Counted from the stretch's first letter, positions 44,911 to 55,072 are shown. The stretch is 64,000 bases of DNA from Strigamia acuminata (GCA_949358305.1 OX442322.1:2418001-2482000); one strand, 5' to 3'. Notes: generated from the letters alone by a model not told the origin. Made by a program: numbers and translations.

Positions 44911-46022
44911 AGGCTGCCTAAATTTAAAATAAATTTTGAAGTTTTGTGTACCTATGATGAATTCGAGTAGTATAATTTTGCAGTAAAATTTTTTGTGTGT
45001 AAAATAAATTACGAACGAAATTTATATTTGTGTTTAATATATGTTATTCTGTTTTAGAACTTCTCGCAAGAAAATAAGTGTAATTCACTTTATTCCGATT
45101 TTCCGTTGGAGAAATTATGTGTTTTAACTAAACTAATAATTTCTACCGCGTGGTCAGGCCTAAAGGCCCAACCCCGAGAATAGGAGTCTTGCCCAAACTT
45201 GTTGAAGTTGGTTCCGCCCGGGTAACGTCATTTTGTCGTCGACAATCTGACAAAACCACGCGGTCGGGCCTAATTTTGAAAAGTTGACTTTTGATGGAAT
45301 TCTTAAAGAATTCTATCAATTTAACAGTTGTTTTAATTTTAGAATATTCTTTTACATGTATTTTGCTTGAGACTTCAAGTTAAACTTAAATTTATTTGCC
45401 TAAATAAATGAGAAAGAAAAAGACATTTTCTTTTTTTTTTAGAATTAAAAGTTATATTTTATTTCAAAATCGGTTTACCTTATTTTTACAGACTTGATCT
45501 ACATTAAAATGTTGGTTAAAGTACATGATTTCAAGACCTTGGAATCGAATTTTACGAATGGAATACCATTCGAATTTTAGCGAAGAAGAATTTTTACTGT
45601 TGTGTTGCCTAGCAACCCGTGTTGTGCAGAGAAGCCGTCGATTCAAACGACTCGACGCATCTATTGAAATTGCGAGTTTTAAAACCTTAAAATTCCATAA
45701 AGGTGATCATTCATTTATTAATAAATGCGGTGATATTTTAAAATACTTTGAAAAGTATCCATTTTGTTTGGTGACTACGTCATAACACTGGAATCTGACA
45801 AGATTACGGTTCCAAGAACTTGGTGATTTCCACCAATCTCGAATGAGATTGGACTCTCGCGAGACTAGCGTTGATACTTGACCAATCAGAGAGGTGTATC
45901 GAAGTATCCATACTTCCTTTCGAACTAGTGTGACCACTGCTTCGTTTGCGACCCTCCTGAACGTTTGCAACCTCATCGTTATCTCTCAGACTTAGGAAAT
46001 TTTCTTAGTTTTAAGTTTAGTT
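44911..46022 (+). other. Leader of gypsy F
   Basis: Untranslated region of 1.1 kb. It contains the inverted pair CCGCGTGGT (45148-45156) and ACCACGCGG (45255-45263), both followed by a GGCCTAA-like word. A motif TAGCAACCCG…AGAGAAGCCG with a hairpin (45610-45657) recurs in the 3' untranslated region. No gene. Confidence 0.6.
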
Positions 46023-48308
46023 ATGACTAATAACCAGCATCACATGAACACCCGCGGTAAGGAAAGAACTTGTTTGACCGATGGAATGAATCTATCCGGG
46101 TTTGTACCTGTTCCTAATGGAACTGAAGAAGTGGGAAACCACGCGGTCCATAATGGCGTTTCAAATGAAACAGCCGGACCATCTGGAGAAAACAGGGCTC
46201 CACGTGAACCTGCTCCGCCTGGAGAAGAGGAATGCATTCCTGAAGGTTCTCATTTAGGCCGAGGCGGCCTACTATTTTGCCAGGATCACGGTTTGAACCC
46301 AAATCAATTTAGATCTTTGACCGAAGTGTTAGATTTTGTGCACGCGCCTCGTGCTACGTTGAAGCAACCCCATTCCTCAGCTAGCCAAAGATTAAATAAT
46401 TTTAGTCCCACTCCTTCGACGCCTATTTCTAGATATAGAAATAAAACTGCGCAACAACCTCCTAGACAAACTCAACCGAATTTGACACCAGGAGATTTTA
46501 ATCGTGCTTTCCAACAACGATTACGAGCGAATAACTTCGCTTGCAACCAACAAAGGGGATTTACTAATCCCGGAAATTTTGAGAATACGTTCAACAGAGC
46601 GAATATGGGTCCGCCGAATATGGCCAACCCCACTCCAAGTTTTACCAATGGATCAACTAGCTGTCCGAATCTCGCTGGAAATTTGAACCCAAATTTAAAT
46701 GCGACAAGAGGTCCAAACTACCGTTTTGACCCAAATTCTAGATTTGCGAACAATTCTAGTCCAGCACCTAACTTGCAAAAGGGTCACTCAGTTCCTCCGA
46801 ACTCGAGTAACCCAAATAATCCGAACAATTTAAACAATCCTTCTACTGGAACTCAAGGAAATTCCAATAATTATTTGAATCAGGGTACACCAAGTAATTC
46901 GAACTACCGTCCGAATTTTGGTGGCCCAGGAAACTCGAACAATCGTCCGAATTTTGGTAATCAAGAAAGTTCGAACAACCGTCCGAATTTTGACAATCAG
47001 GATAATTCTAATAATCATTCGAGTTACGGGAACCAAGGAAATTCGAATAACCATTCGAACTTTGGTAACCACAGTAGGGCAAATCAAGGAGGGTCGAATA
47101 ATTTCAACCCCAATAATGGTGGCTCAAGTCAAAATAACTCGGGTCACTCAAACAATGGCGGATCGTCAAATGACAATTCGCGCCCCCCCAGTAGCTTTGG
47201 AATGACGGCTGATGACCTCGCGTCCATTGCCACGACCATGCACAAGTTGATGCAGGCAGGAAAAAGTTCCGCCACTGTCCCTCAAACTAACTGTTTGAAG
47301 CCCCCAGATATTCCCGTATTCTCCGGAAAAGCAGAAGAAAGCGAACGCTTTCTCACCATTGTAAAAAATGTCGCTTTTCTGCGAAACATGTCACTCGATG
47401 ACATGCTTGTTAAAGGCGTAGCCGGTTATCTAACCGAGCAGGCGCATGGTTGGTTCCATGAGAGGAGAGAAGATTTCATATCTTGGAATATATTTGAACA
47501 GGCGTTCAAAGAACGGTTTGTGGCCACTCGACAAGAGCGGACGAATCAATTAACGAAATTGAGACAACTAGAAACAGAAAGTCTTTACGACTTTATGCAC
47601 AAATATTACCAGTTATGGATATTACAAGACAACCTCGACGCGAAAGGGGCTGGAAGTCTTTTTATCGGGAGTGTAACTCCTGCTAACGATTTGCTTTTGC
47701 ATACGCAAGGCCTAGCGGACTTACCTCTCACAGAGATTTATAACGTTATAACAAAAAATAAAGGCTTGTACAGTCCTACAGCTAATGGAGCAAGGGAAAA
47801 TATTTCCAATCCAGTTGTTTTCCCACCTCGGAAAACTGACACTCGTCCTCAGCCGAAGACAAATGCTAAATCTTTAACCTTGGATTCACAAGAACAACTT
47901 AATATTTGTGATGAAGAGTTACCTGAGGAGTGCGAGGCCGTTTATTTAATAAATGGAGTAGTAGATCAGACCAGACGTGGTGAAATAGTCTGTTATAACT
48001 GCAAACAGCCCGGACATGTGCGTCGGGAATGTACAAATCCAAAACCACGTACAAATTTCAACTCTGAAGAGTTGCAAAAACGAAGTACCCCGGATTCCCC
48101 GACTGTGGATCCTACTTCTAAACGTCCTAATAATAGGTGGATAACTCAAGAAGTGTTGGATGCAACACTGGATGCTAAACTTGATGCGAAACTTAATACT
48201 TTTGAAAATAAGTTACAAACTTCGCTGACCAACTCGTTGGCAGAAATGGTCAAGACTTTGATCAAACCTGAATCTGCCGATTCAAGTGCGACTAGTTCAA
48301 AAAACTAG
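46023..48308 (+). CDS. Gypsy F Gag
   Basis: 761 residues from ATG 46023. The N-terminal half is a long low-complexity region with repeated Asn/Gly/Ser/Pro units (for example GNSNNRPNFGNQESSNNRPN). The capsid-like part is central to C-terminal: FSGKAEESERFLTIVKN, AHGWFHERREDF, and FEQAFKERFVATRQERTNQL. One CCHC knuckle CYNCKQPGHVRREC follows, then a helical tail (DATLDAKLDAKLNTFENKL). It would form the particle shell and bind element RNA. The last sense codons are AAA AAC before TAG, the frameshift heptamer. Intact. Confidence 0.93.
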   Translation: MTNNQHHMNTRGKERTCLTDGMNLSGFVPVPNGTEEVGNHAVHNGVSNETAGPSGENRAPREPAPPGEEECIPEGSHLGRGGLLFCQDHGLNPNQFRSLTEVLDFVHAPRATLKQPHSSASQRLNNFSPTPSTPISRYRNKTAQQPPRQTQPNLTPGDFNRAFQQRLRANNFACNQQRGFTNPGNFENTFNRANMGPPNMANPTPSFTNGSTSCPNLAGNLNPNLNATRGPNYRFDPNSRFANNSSPAPNLQKGHSVPPNSSNPNNPNNLNNPSTGTQGNSNNYLNQGTPSNSNYRPNFGGPGNSNNRPNFGNQESSNNRPNFDNQDNSNNHSSYGNQGNSNNHSNFGNHSRANQGGSNNFNPNNGGSSQNNSGHSNNGGSSNDNSRPPSSFGMTADDLASIATTMHKLMQAGKSSATVPQTNCLKPPDIPVFSGKAEESERFLTIVKNVAFLRNMSLDDMLVKGVAGYLTEQAHGWFHERREDFISWNIFEQAFKERFVATRQERTNQLTKLRQLETESLYDFMHKYYQLWILQDNLDAKGAGSLFIGSVTPANDLLLHTQGLADLPLTEIYNVITKNKGLYSPTANGARENISNPVVFPPRKTDTRPQPKTNAKSLTLDSQEQLNICDEELPEECEAVYLINGVVDQTRRGEIVCYNCKQPGHVRRECTNPKPRTNFNSEELQKRSTPDSPTVDPTSKRPNNRWITQEVLDATLDAKLDAKLNTFENKLQTSLTNSLAEMVKTLIKPESADSSATSSKN

Positions 48309-48339
48309 ATCCGGGGGACGAAGGTTTATTCCATCCCCC
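48299..48339 (+). promoter_or_regulatory. -1 ribosomal frameshift signal of gypsy F
   Basis: Heptamer A_AAA_AAC (48299-48305) touches the gag stop TAG (48306-48308). Seven bases on, GGGGGA (48313-48318) can pair with TCCCCC (48334-48339), and GG with CC around a TTTATT loop. The protease frame is exactly -1 and open from the heptamer to ATG 48374 and beyond. This is the retroviral gag-pro arrangement. Confidence 0.88.
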
Positions 48340-49261
48340 AGAAGTAGCTAATGCTACATCGGAGACTTTATTTATGGATGTAGACACTGCTTGTCTAGAC
48401 ATAGCCACTAGTCATAGTGGCGGAGTGGATGAAAATCTGCAAAAAATGACAGAACAATTAAAGAATCTGACATTGTTTCCACACAAGTGCTACACGAAGA
48501 AATTCTGTAGACTTCGCCGACTCAACAGAGTCATAGGTGGTAATAATTTGCACAATATTACTTTAGGTAATAATAAAGATGATCCTCGAATGAAGATCAC
48601 AATTGGTGGACTCACCTACAACGCGCTCATGGATACAGGAGCATCTCAATGTTACATTGGGGAGCAACTTTTGTCTGAAACCCAGGCTCTGCCGGAATTC
48701 TTACAAGAGGCTCCCCGAAACATGATGGTTAACGCTGTAGGCGTAGCACACAAGCCTGTCGGACGAATAACTTTGTGCGTGCAATGGGCTGATGAATTTA
48801 CACCAATGAATTTCATCGTTTTAGCAAAACGAGTTTGTGGCTTGATACTTGGTCACAATTTCATGCGCAGACAGAAAATTAGTCCGCATCCACATTTACA
48901 AGAATTCTCTTGTGCAGATAAACCCAATTGGTCCGCCCCTTATGAGTCGGAAGAAGCCAATTTGGCTCTTGCCCCGTTAAATCGAATTACTTTCGATTAT
49001 TTAGGACTGTCGTCCACTCTCAACTCAATTGAGTTAACAGACACTCCTGTGTTGACTTGGGATGAAAAATTAGTTGAGGAGAGCGACTGCACTCCAGAAC
49101 AACGACTAGCACTTCGCGAAGTGGTTAACTCAATACCGAATGTATTTCGTGATCAAGTTGGGTGCACTAACGTGACCCAGCATCGTATTAAGTTCAAAGA
49201 AGGGCATTCATTGCCCAAAATGCAGTATAGAATGTATAACCCGGCCAGAGAGCCATTATGA
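48305..49261 (+). CDS. Gypsy F protease region
   Basis: Reached by -1 frameshift from gag; the ATG at 48374 is probably internal. The aspartic protease site is ITIGGLTYNALMDTGASQCY (DTGA) and ILGHNFMRR marks the end of the domain. It continues to the beginning of RT (SLPKMQYRMYNPAREPL) and stops at TGA 49259-49261, which overlaps the ATG of the next frame as ATGA. Because the RT fold starts before this stop, the frame break probably reflects a one-base loss or another recoding step. Confidence 0.85.
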   Translation, partial: LDPGDEGLFHPPEVANATSETLFMDVDTACLDIATSHSGGVDENLQKMTEQLKNLTLFPHKCYTKKFCRLRRLNRVIGGNNLHNITLGNNKDDPRMKITIGGLTYNALMDTGASQCYIGEQLLSETQALPEFLQEAPRNMMVNAVGVAHKPVGRITLCVQWADEFTPMNFIVLAKRVCGLILGHNFMRRQKISPHPHLQEFSCADKPNWSAPYESEEANLALAPLNRITFDYLGLSSTLNSIELTDTPVLTWDEKLVEESDCTPEQRLALREVVNSIPNVFRDQVGCTNVTQHRIKFKEGHSLPKMQYRMYNPAREPL

Positions 49262-52200
49262 CCAAGCTAGCTGCAGAATTGGAACAGGATGGACTCATTG
49301 AAAAGGCCAAAGGGCCTTTTATAAGTCATCCAGTTATCGTTGCGAAGCCTGACGGCTCGTATAGGATGTGCATTGACTACCGGTGGCTGAATGCCATCAC
49401 CGAAGTCGAAGTAATACAAATGCCTAGCATTGACCTTTTATTACATAATACTGGTCCGGCAAAGTATTTTACGTCCATTGACCTTGTCAAAGGTTACTAT
49501 CAAGTCGAAATGTGTGAGGAAGATCGTCCAAAGACGGCCTTTTATACACCAAATGGTCCATATCAATTTGTGCGAATGCCATTTGGCCTTTGCAATGCGC
49601 CTTGTACTTTCCAGCGACTGATGGAAGGCATTTTAGGCTCAGCTTTGCAAGACTACGCGTTAGTTTATTTGGATGATGTAATTGTGTATTCAGATAATTG
49701 GGATGATCATCTCAAACATGTTCGAGACGTTTTAGAAAGGCTTAACCAAGCCAACATGACAATAAATAAAGCAAAATCTCGTTTTGGCCGCACAGAATTA
49801 AAATTCTTGGGTCATTGGATCAAACCCGAAGGTCTCTTCGGTGATCCCGATAAAATATCGGCAATCATGAAGTTTCCCACCCCCACGTGTGCTAAAGACA
49901 TTCAGCGCTTTCACGGCATGACCAACTTCTTCAGGAAGTTCGTTCCAAATCACGGAACTATTGCCGCGCCATATACACGTATGATGAATGAGAAAACTCC
50001 ATTTGAATGGGGAGATGAGCAGACAGAAGCTTTTAATAAAATTAAAGAGCTACTTTGTGGCGACAATTGTCTACACAAACCAGACATGACTCTGCCATTT
50101 GTCGTCATGACTGACGCTTCACATGAAGGCTTAGGAGCTGTCCTCTGCCAAGACGTCGATATATTCGACAAAAAGAAACAGAAAAACATTTCTGTACCCA
50201 GACCTGTGGCTTACGCAAGCAGAGTTTTACGTGGAGCCGAGAAGCGTTATACAACGCCAGAACTCGAATGTCTCGCAGTCGTGTGGGCTATTGATCGATT
50301 TAAACCATATCTCGAATATGGTACGTTTACTTTGGAATCAGATGCTGAAGCACTGAAATGGTTGATGCGAACGCCTGAACCATCTGGGAAATTTGGCCGA
50401 TGGGCCTTAAGAATCCAATGTGGAAATTTTAAAATTGTTTTTCGAAAAGGTGCTGCTAATCAAGTTGCAGACGCACTTTCTAGAGCCCCACTGACAGAGG
50501 AAGACATTCCTCTTCGAGATCATGTGGAACCTGTTGAAATTAAACAATACTGGCCTGAGTGGGACGGAAATCCTTCTGTTTCATTAAATCGTGCCCCAGA
50601 GAAACGAGAATATTTGGCTAGTGTGCGTGTCCATTTTTCAGAAAATTCTAAAGAATGTTCTGAAGAAAGGGAGGGGGAGGAAGTACAAGAAACCTTGTAC
50701 AGTGCGTTGACTGAAGTACTTAAAGAAGTCCCTCCTACAAGGAGAGAAATAATAGATGCTCAGTTGCTAGATACTGAATGCAAACGCATTCGAGAATATT
50801 TATTAAATGACAAGGTTGTTGGGATACCACAATCTGAAATAAAAGAATGGAAAAACAAAGTCAAAAACTATTGTTTAGACAAAAAAGAAGTTGATGGTGA
50901 TCAAATGATCATCTATTTTAACCCTTCGTTCGAAGAGGAATTAAACGATTCGGGAAATGGCTTTAAAGCCGTTGTACCCAGTGCACTCGTAAAACGAGTA
51001 CTCTTCGCTTGTCATGGCCACCCCCTAAGCGGTCACGCTGGGATGAGTAAGACGCTCGAAAAAACGCGTTTAATATATTTCTGGCCTGGTATGAGTAGAA
51101 GTGTCAGGAACTACGTCAAAAGCTGCACGCACTGTGCCCAGTACAAGCCTATTCAACAGAAAAGGCACGCAGCTCCTTACACACCGCACAACATGACCAA
51201 TCCTTGGGAATGTATTAACATGGACTTGATGGGCCCAAAACCCGCGGGAAGGTCCCAAAACCAGTATATATTTGTCATTATTGACAATTGTACCAAGTTC
51301 GTTGAAATTAAGGCTTTGACAAAAGCCACGAGCGCTAACTGCGTTCAAGAATTAAGATCTGTTACAAACAGATGGGGACACCCCAAAAAGATTGTGAGCG
51401 ATAACGGAAAACAATTTGTTTCCGATATTTACAATGAATATTGCGAAATGTATAACATTCGCCCGGCTCACACGAGCACGTACCATGCCCAGGCGAACCC
51501 GACAGAGCGAGCCAATAGGGACATCAAGACCATGCTGGCTCTGTACACAGATGTGCACACGCAATGGCCGCGTTATTTAGACGAATTTGCGTTTGCAATG
51601 CAAAATAATGTGTCATCGGCAACGGGATCAAGCCCGATGCTGCTTAACACGGGAAGGATCGTAACATTACCTTTCGACCCAAGGATTGTTAAACATGCCA
51701 ATCCATTTGACAAAGAAAACCCAGAAAAATATGTCAAAGTACTATTAGATATATTACGTAGATCGCATCAAGAGATGCATCGCAGAATTCAATTGAATTT
51801 TGAACGACATCGAAAAATACACGAACAAAAGTTCGTAATTACGGAGTTCGAAGTTGGAGATTTAGTTTGGAAACAGACTCACATTCTCTCGTGCGCAGAT
51901 AAAAATATCTCCGCTGGATTTGCCGAGAAGAGAGATGGACCGTGGGAAATTACTAAAGTACTTCCTGGCGGAGCGTATAAATTACGCAAATTAGCTGACG
52001 GTTCGATTGAAAAATCAGTAAATATTAAAGCGTTGTATCCCTATACTCCGTCGTACCCGATTGAGACTTGGAAAATAGGACAAAAGTCCGCCTCTTACTC
52101 GCCTCAAGAAAATCCTAAATGGATGGACGAAAGTAATCAACTTCCGGATGCTGAAGAAATGGAATTAATTCCTGAAACTTCCTCAGAAATTCCAATGGAA

Positions 52201-52503
52201 TTGTCCGACTCAACTCCAGTGCAGATTGACAAATCTGCACCCACAAAGTCTAAATATAGACATAAACAACGCTTAACTGCTATGGAAAGGAAAGCGGCGT
52301 TGAAAAGAGGCGAAGTTCCAAAGAAACCGCCTCGAAAACCCCGCAAACCCCAACCGATAGTTCCGCGAACTAGCACTCGTCCACAACGAGAACGAAAACC
52401 AAATCCTAAATATGCAGATGAAAATTTCGTGCGAAACATCACTGCAGTATTTAAAAAACCATATCAACAACGAGGAAAAGCCTCAAAGTTCTGTTGGAAT
52501 TGA
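49258..52503 (+). CDS. Gypsy F RT, RNase H and integrase
   Basis: 1,081 residues. RT: DGSYRMCIDYRWLN, FTSIDLVKGYYQV, and the active site YALVYLDDVIVYS. RNase H: VVMTDASHEGLGAVL, then TTPELECLAV and LESDAEALKWL. Integrase: zinc head ending SCTHCAQYK; core acids in INMDLMGPKP, VSDNGKQF and ANPTERANRD; C-terminal part GDLVWKQTH, then RDGPWEITKVL. It ends with a strongly basic tail (RKPRKPQPIV, RPQRERKPNPKY). All catalytic residues are present. Its start overlaps the protease frame by ATGA. Confidence 0.94.
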   Translation: MTKLAAELEQDGLIEKAKGPFISHPVIVAKPDGSYRMCIDYRWLNAITEVEVIQMPSIDLLLHNTGPAKYFTSIDLVKGYYQVEMCEEDRPKTAFYTPNGPYQFVRMPFGLCNAPCTFQRLMEGILGSALQDYALVYLDDVIVYSDNWDDHLKHVRDVLERLNQANMTINKAKSRFGRTELKFLGHWIKPEGLFGDPDKISAIMKFPTPTCAKDIQRFHGMTNFFRKFVPNHGTIAAPYTRMMNEKTPFEWGDEQTEAFNKIKELLCGDNCLHKPDMTLPFVVMTDASHEGLGAVLCQDVDIFDKKKQKNISVPRPVAYASRVLRGAEKRYTTPELECLAVVWAIDRFKPYLEYGTFTLESDAEALKWLMRTPEPSGKFGRWALRIQCGNFKIVFRKGAANQVADALSRAPLTEEDIPLRDHVEPVEIKQYWPEWDGNPSVSLNRAPEKREYLASVRVHFSENSKECSEEREGEEVQETLYSALTEVLKEVPPTRREIIDAQLLDTECKRIREYLLNDKVVGIPQSEIKEWKNKVKNYCLDKKEVDGDQMIIYFNPSFEEELNDSGNGFKAVVPSALVKRVLFACHGHPLSGHAGMSKTLEKTRLIYFWPGMSRSVRNYVKSCTHCAQYKPIQQKRHAAPYTPHNMTNPWECINMDLMGPKPAGRSQNQYIFVIIDNCTKFVEIKALTKATSANCVQELRSVTNRWGHPKKIVSDNGKQFVSDIYNEYCEMYNIRPAHTSTYHAQANPTERANRDIKTMLALYTDVHTQWPRYLDEFAFAMQNNVSSATGSSPMLLNTGRIVTLPFDPRIVKHANPFDKENPEKYVKVLLDILRRSHQEMHRRIQLNFERHRKIHEQKFVITEFEVGDLVWKQTHILSCADKNISAGFAEKRDGPWEITKVLPGGAYKLRKLADGSIEKSVNIKALYPYTPSYPIETWKIGQKSASYSPQENPKWMDESNQLPDAEEMELIPETSSEIPMELSDSTPVQIDKSAPTKSKYRHKQRLTAMERKAALKRGEVPKKPPRKPRKPQPIVPRTSTRPQRERKPNPKYADENFVRNITAVFKKPYQQRGKASKFCWN

Positions 52504-53554
52504 TAAGTTTTATTCAAAACTCGGAGACTGTAATTATTTACATGTCTGACAGGTGTAGTGATTTATAATCTCAACACCGGGGGACAAGATATTACGATAT
52601 TTATCAAAATTTATATTAAAAAATATGAATTTGTTGCGATGAATTAAATATTCGATAGAATATTTTAGTTTTGGTCGTATTTATATGTATTTTAACCAAA
52701 ATACAGAGAATTACTTTGAAAAAGTGATAATCTCGCGTAATTACGAAGGTACGAGACTTACGAGGTGTGATTAAACCTCGAACCCGACAATTAATAGGGA
52801 ATAAAATTCCCAGGGTTCAATGCACACAAACACTTCGTTAAACACACGGATACTAGTGACTTCGTCCCTTCGACCCGTCTTCACTTTTCAACTCAGAAAT
52901 TCAACGCTAATTCATTTAGCCGACTTCAAGCAAAGAAAACTAGCTTCAACAGTAAGTAGTTTTCGAAATTGTTCTTTGACCAAAGAATTACAAAAAAATT
53001 GTTCGCAACAATTGAAAAATATCGGCGTCTCGATAGAAAGTTAGAAGTTCACGCGTTATTATAAGCGTGAATAGGCATTAAATCACTCTGGAAGTTTAGC
53101 TATTCAGTCGAATAGTTTAGTTTAGATTTTGATAATGAATTATTAAAATTTCAGTATGTAGGCACTAATTATTTAAATCAAGTCGCGGTCGAGGCTTGTA
53201 TAAATTATTTAGCGGTGAATTTTCAATTTGAAACATTCGGTGTATTAAGTGTTAATTTAATTAATACAAAGGTTCATTCTGATATTCGAAGATTGGATGG
53301 AATAGTTTATAAAACTAAGAGAATTTTTCTTTTGAAAAAATCAACAAGTTCGATGAAAATCGTTGTCAGACGAGTCCATTCTCATGTCATAAACATAAGG
53401 GGAATGTGACTCATTAATGTCACGTGTTAAGGGTTATAAATAACTCGAGTTGTGTGTTTCGTTGCGAACAATACATTTTAATTCTTTGGACTCAAGGAAT
53501 GATTATTTCAAAGTGGAATTATTTTTAATAAATTAATTTATTTTGATTAATCAG
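52504..53554. other. Spacer between pol and the extra gene of F
   Basis: About 1 kb, AT-rich, without a convincing gene. It ends with TTTATTTTGATTAATCAG directly before ATG 53555, which looks like a splice acceptor (T-rich tract then CAG). If used, the downstream gene would be expressed from a spliced RNA, as retroviral env is. Confidence 0.5.
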
Positions 53555-54646
53555 ATGGGAGGTGGTAAACACTGTTCAAAACGGAGTCATCGACGTCACC
53601 GTCATGAAAGCTCGAGCTCTTCGACTTCGTCTAGTGACGAACAACGTCGTTCGGCAGAACGTGCATACATGAGGGCCCAACCGATACCGACGGCGCCCGC
53701 CTCGATGTACGCCCTGACGCCGCTGCAACTCGCAACACTTAATTGGCTGAGCGTCCATCCGGACGGACTTCCGCTTGATTTGAATTCAATGATGCAGGCC
53801 CCGTCCACATCTGCGCAGCCAACCGTTTATGAGTCGGCGCAATTGGCACCGCTGGCCCAGGTGGCATATCCGCCCGCGAACACTATCAACGTCCCGTTGG
53901 CCCCGCATTCACCAGAATTTCGGCCGCCAACTGCAAGCGTGGCGCCCACCGTCGCCAACACGTCGAATGCGGCTGCACCGACTGTGGCGGGACAATCAGC
54001 GTCTGTTGTGCGTCTTCCTGCCGGTGCTGAGTCTTCGGCATCCGAGTACGGCTGGAATGAACCGCCACCGGGCGCTCTACGTTTTTCGGAGCCTGTTTCT
54101 CGCAACCGCGAGTACCGAGCGGCCAATAAGGCAAGAAAGAAGGACGAGAAGGCCCGCCTGCGCAAAGAACAGTGCGAGCGTGACATGGCAGCCGGAATAC
54201 CTCACGATAACATCGTGACCGACCAGGCCACGGAGACGATCTGCCCATTTTGCGTCGGCTGTGGGTGGTGCTGCGGTGCATCCGCAAGTTCCTCATTGAT
54301 GCGTTGTCTAAATTGCCGTGGAAGGAAAACGCGACCGCGTTTGGAGCCGTGGAGGAAGGAGGTTCAGCCCCACGTAGTGAAAGGCATTAAGCCTAACGAG
54401 AAACGATGTTGGGCTCACTGCCCAAAGTGTCGATTGTTTTTAAACAGCCGCGGCGAGGCTGTGTACATCGACCCGCGTTTCCTCACCTGGACCCGCGCTG
54501 AAGCCAACGCCGGCGTAAGAGTCGAACTCCTTCGACAATCGCCGCCGCCATCCGAGGACTCCGAAGTTTCTACTGAAACTGTCCAAGCCGCCGAAAGCGT
54601 CGGAAGCGAGGTGCAAGAGGAAATCGTTCGACCAAGAGCGATGTAG
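53555..54646 (+). CDS. Unknown Cys-rich protein of gypsy F
   Basis: No family recognised. From ATG 53555 (MGGGKHCSKRSHRRHRH) 363 residues: a basic, Ser-rich head (SSSSSTSSSDEQRR), a Pro/Ala-rich middle, a charged helix (RKKDEKARLRKEQCERD), and a cysteine cluster CPFCVGCGWCCG plus CLNCRG and later CWAHCPKCR. Nine or ten cysteines in C-x2-C pairs suggest zinc binding. An acidic tail follows. No signal peptide or membrane segment, so it is not an envelope protein. It is much more GC-rich than its surroundings, which suggests it is under different constraint or was captured. It ends at TAG 54644-54646, with the frame open beyond. Confidence 0.7.
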   Translation: MGGGKHCSKRSHRRHRHESSSSSTSSSDEQRRSAERAYMRAQPIPTAPASMYALTPLQLATLNWLSVHPDGLPLDLNSMMQAPSTSAQPTVYESAQLAPLAQVAYPPANTINVPLAPHSPEFRPPTASVAPTVANTSNAAAPTVAGQSASVVRLPAGAESSASEYGWNEPPPGALRFSEPVSRNREYRAANKARKKDEKARLRKEQCERDMAAGIPHDNIVTDQATETICPFCVGCGWCCGASASSSLMRCLNCRGRKTRPRLEPWRKEVQPHVVKGIKPNEKRCWAHCPKCRLFLNSRGEAVYIDPRFLTWTRAEANAGVRVELLRQSPPPSEDSEVSTETVQAAESVGSEVQEEIVRPRAM

Positions 54647-55072
54647 CGTGGACGAGGTTGTCTGACGCTCGACCGAGCGAAGGAAATTGCCAAGGTTCAA
54701 CGAACCAACATCTTGGCACGAGGGCAAGCTCGCAAGCTCCAGCAAGCCGTAGAAGCGTCGTCCAAACCCGTGGAGGATCCTCCAGCGGTCGTAACCGACG
54801 TGTCGAGCGCTCCTATCGCGCCTAAGTCTGAAACTTCGGACGAGGCACAGTTCGAAGACGCCGAGGAGATGATTTCCGTCATTGATTTCGTGGCCGAGCT
54901 TCTCGAGGATCTGCTGTTTCCGCCTCCGAGTCCGGATGAAATTGAAGCGCCAGAGGAAGCTGTGTTTTCCGCCGTCTCAACTGAGGCAACTGAAGAGTCC
55001 GATTTCCTGACTTCTGCCGAAGTCGAGAAAAAGGATGAGAAAGATTCGACTGACGTCGAAAAGAAGGAATAG
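54647..55072 (+). CDS. In-frame acidic extension after TAG of the Cys-rich gene
   Basis: The frame of the preceding gene continues for 141 codons after one TAG: RGRGCLTLDRAKEIAKVQRT, then a helix-prone stretch and a strongly acidic segment (ETSDEAQFEDAEEMI, LPEDL-like LLEDLLFPPPSPDE). It ends in a Lys/Glu repeat (EKKDEKDSTDVEKKE). It has the same base composition as the part before the TAG. It may be a readthrough extension, a second gene, or the rest of one gene broken by a point mutation. Confidence 0.55.
   Translation, partial: RGRGCLTLDRAKEIAKVQRTNILARGQARKLQQAVEASSKPVEDPPAVVTDVSSAPIAPKSETSDEAQFEDAEEMISVIDFVAELLEDLLFPPPSPDEIEAPEEAVFSAVSTEATEESDFLTSAEVEKKDEKDSTDVEKKE

Noticed and set aside
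53555-54646. Envelope gene of an errantivirus-like element
   Set aside because: No signal peptide, membrane segment, furin-like site or fusion-like hydrophobic stretch is visible; the protein is cysteine-rich, basic and Pro/Ala-rich.
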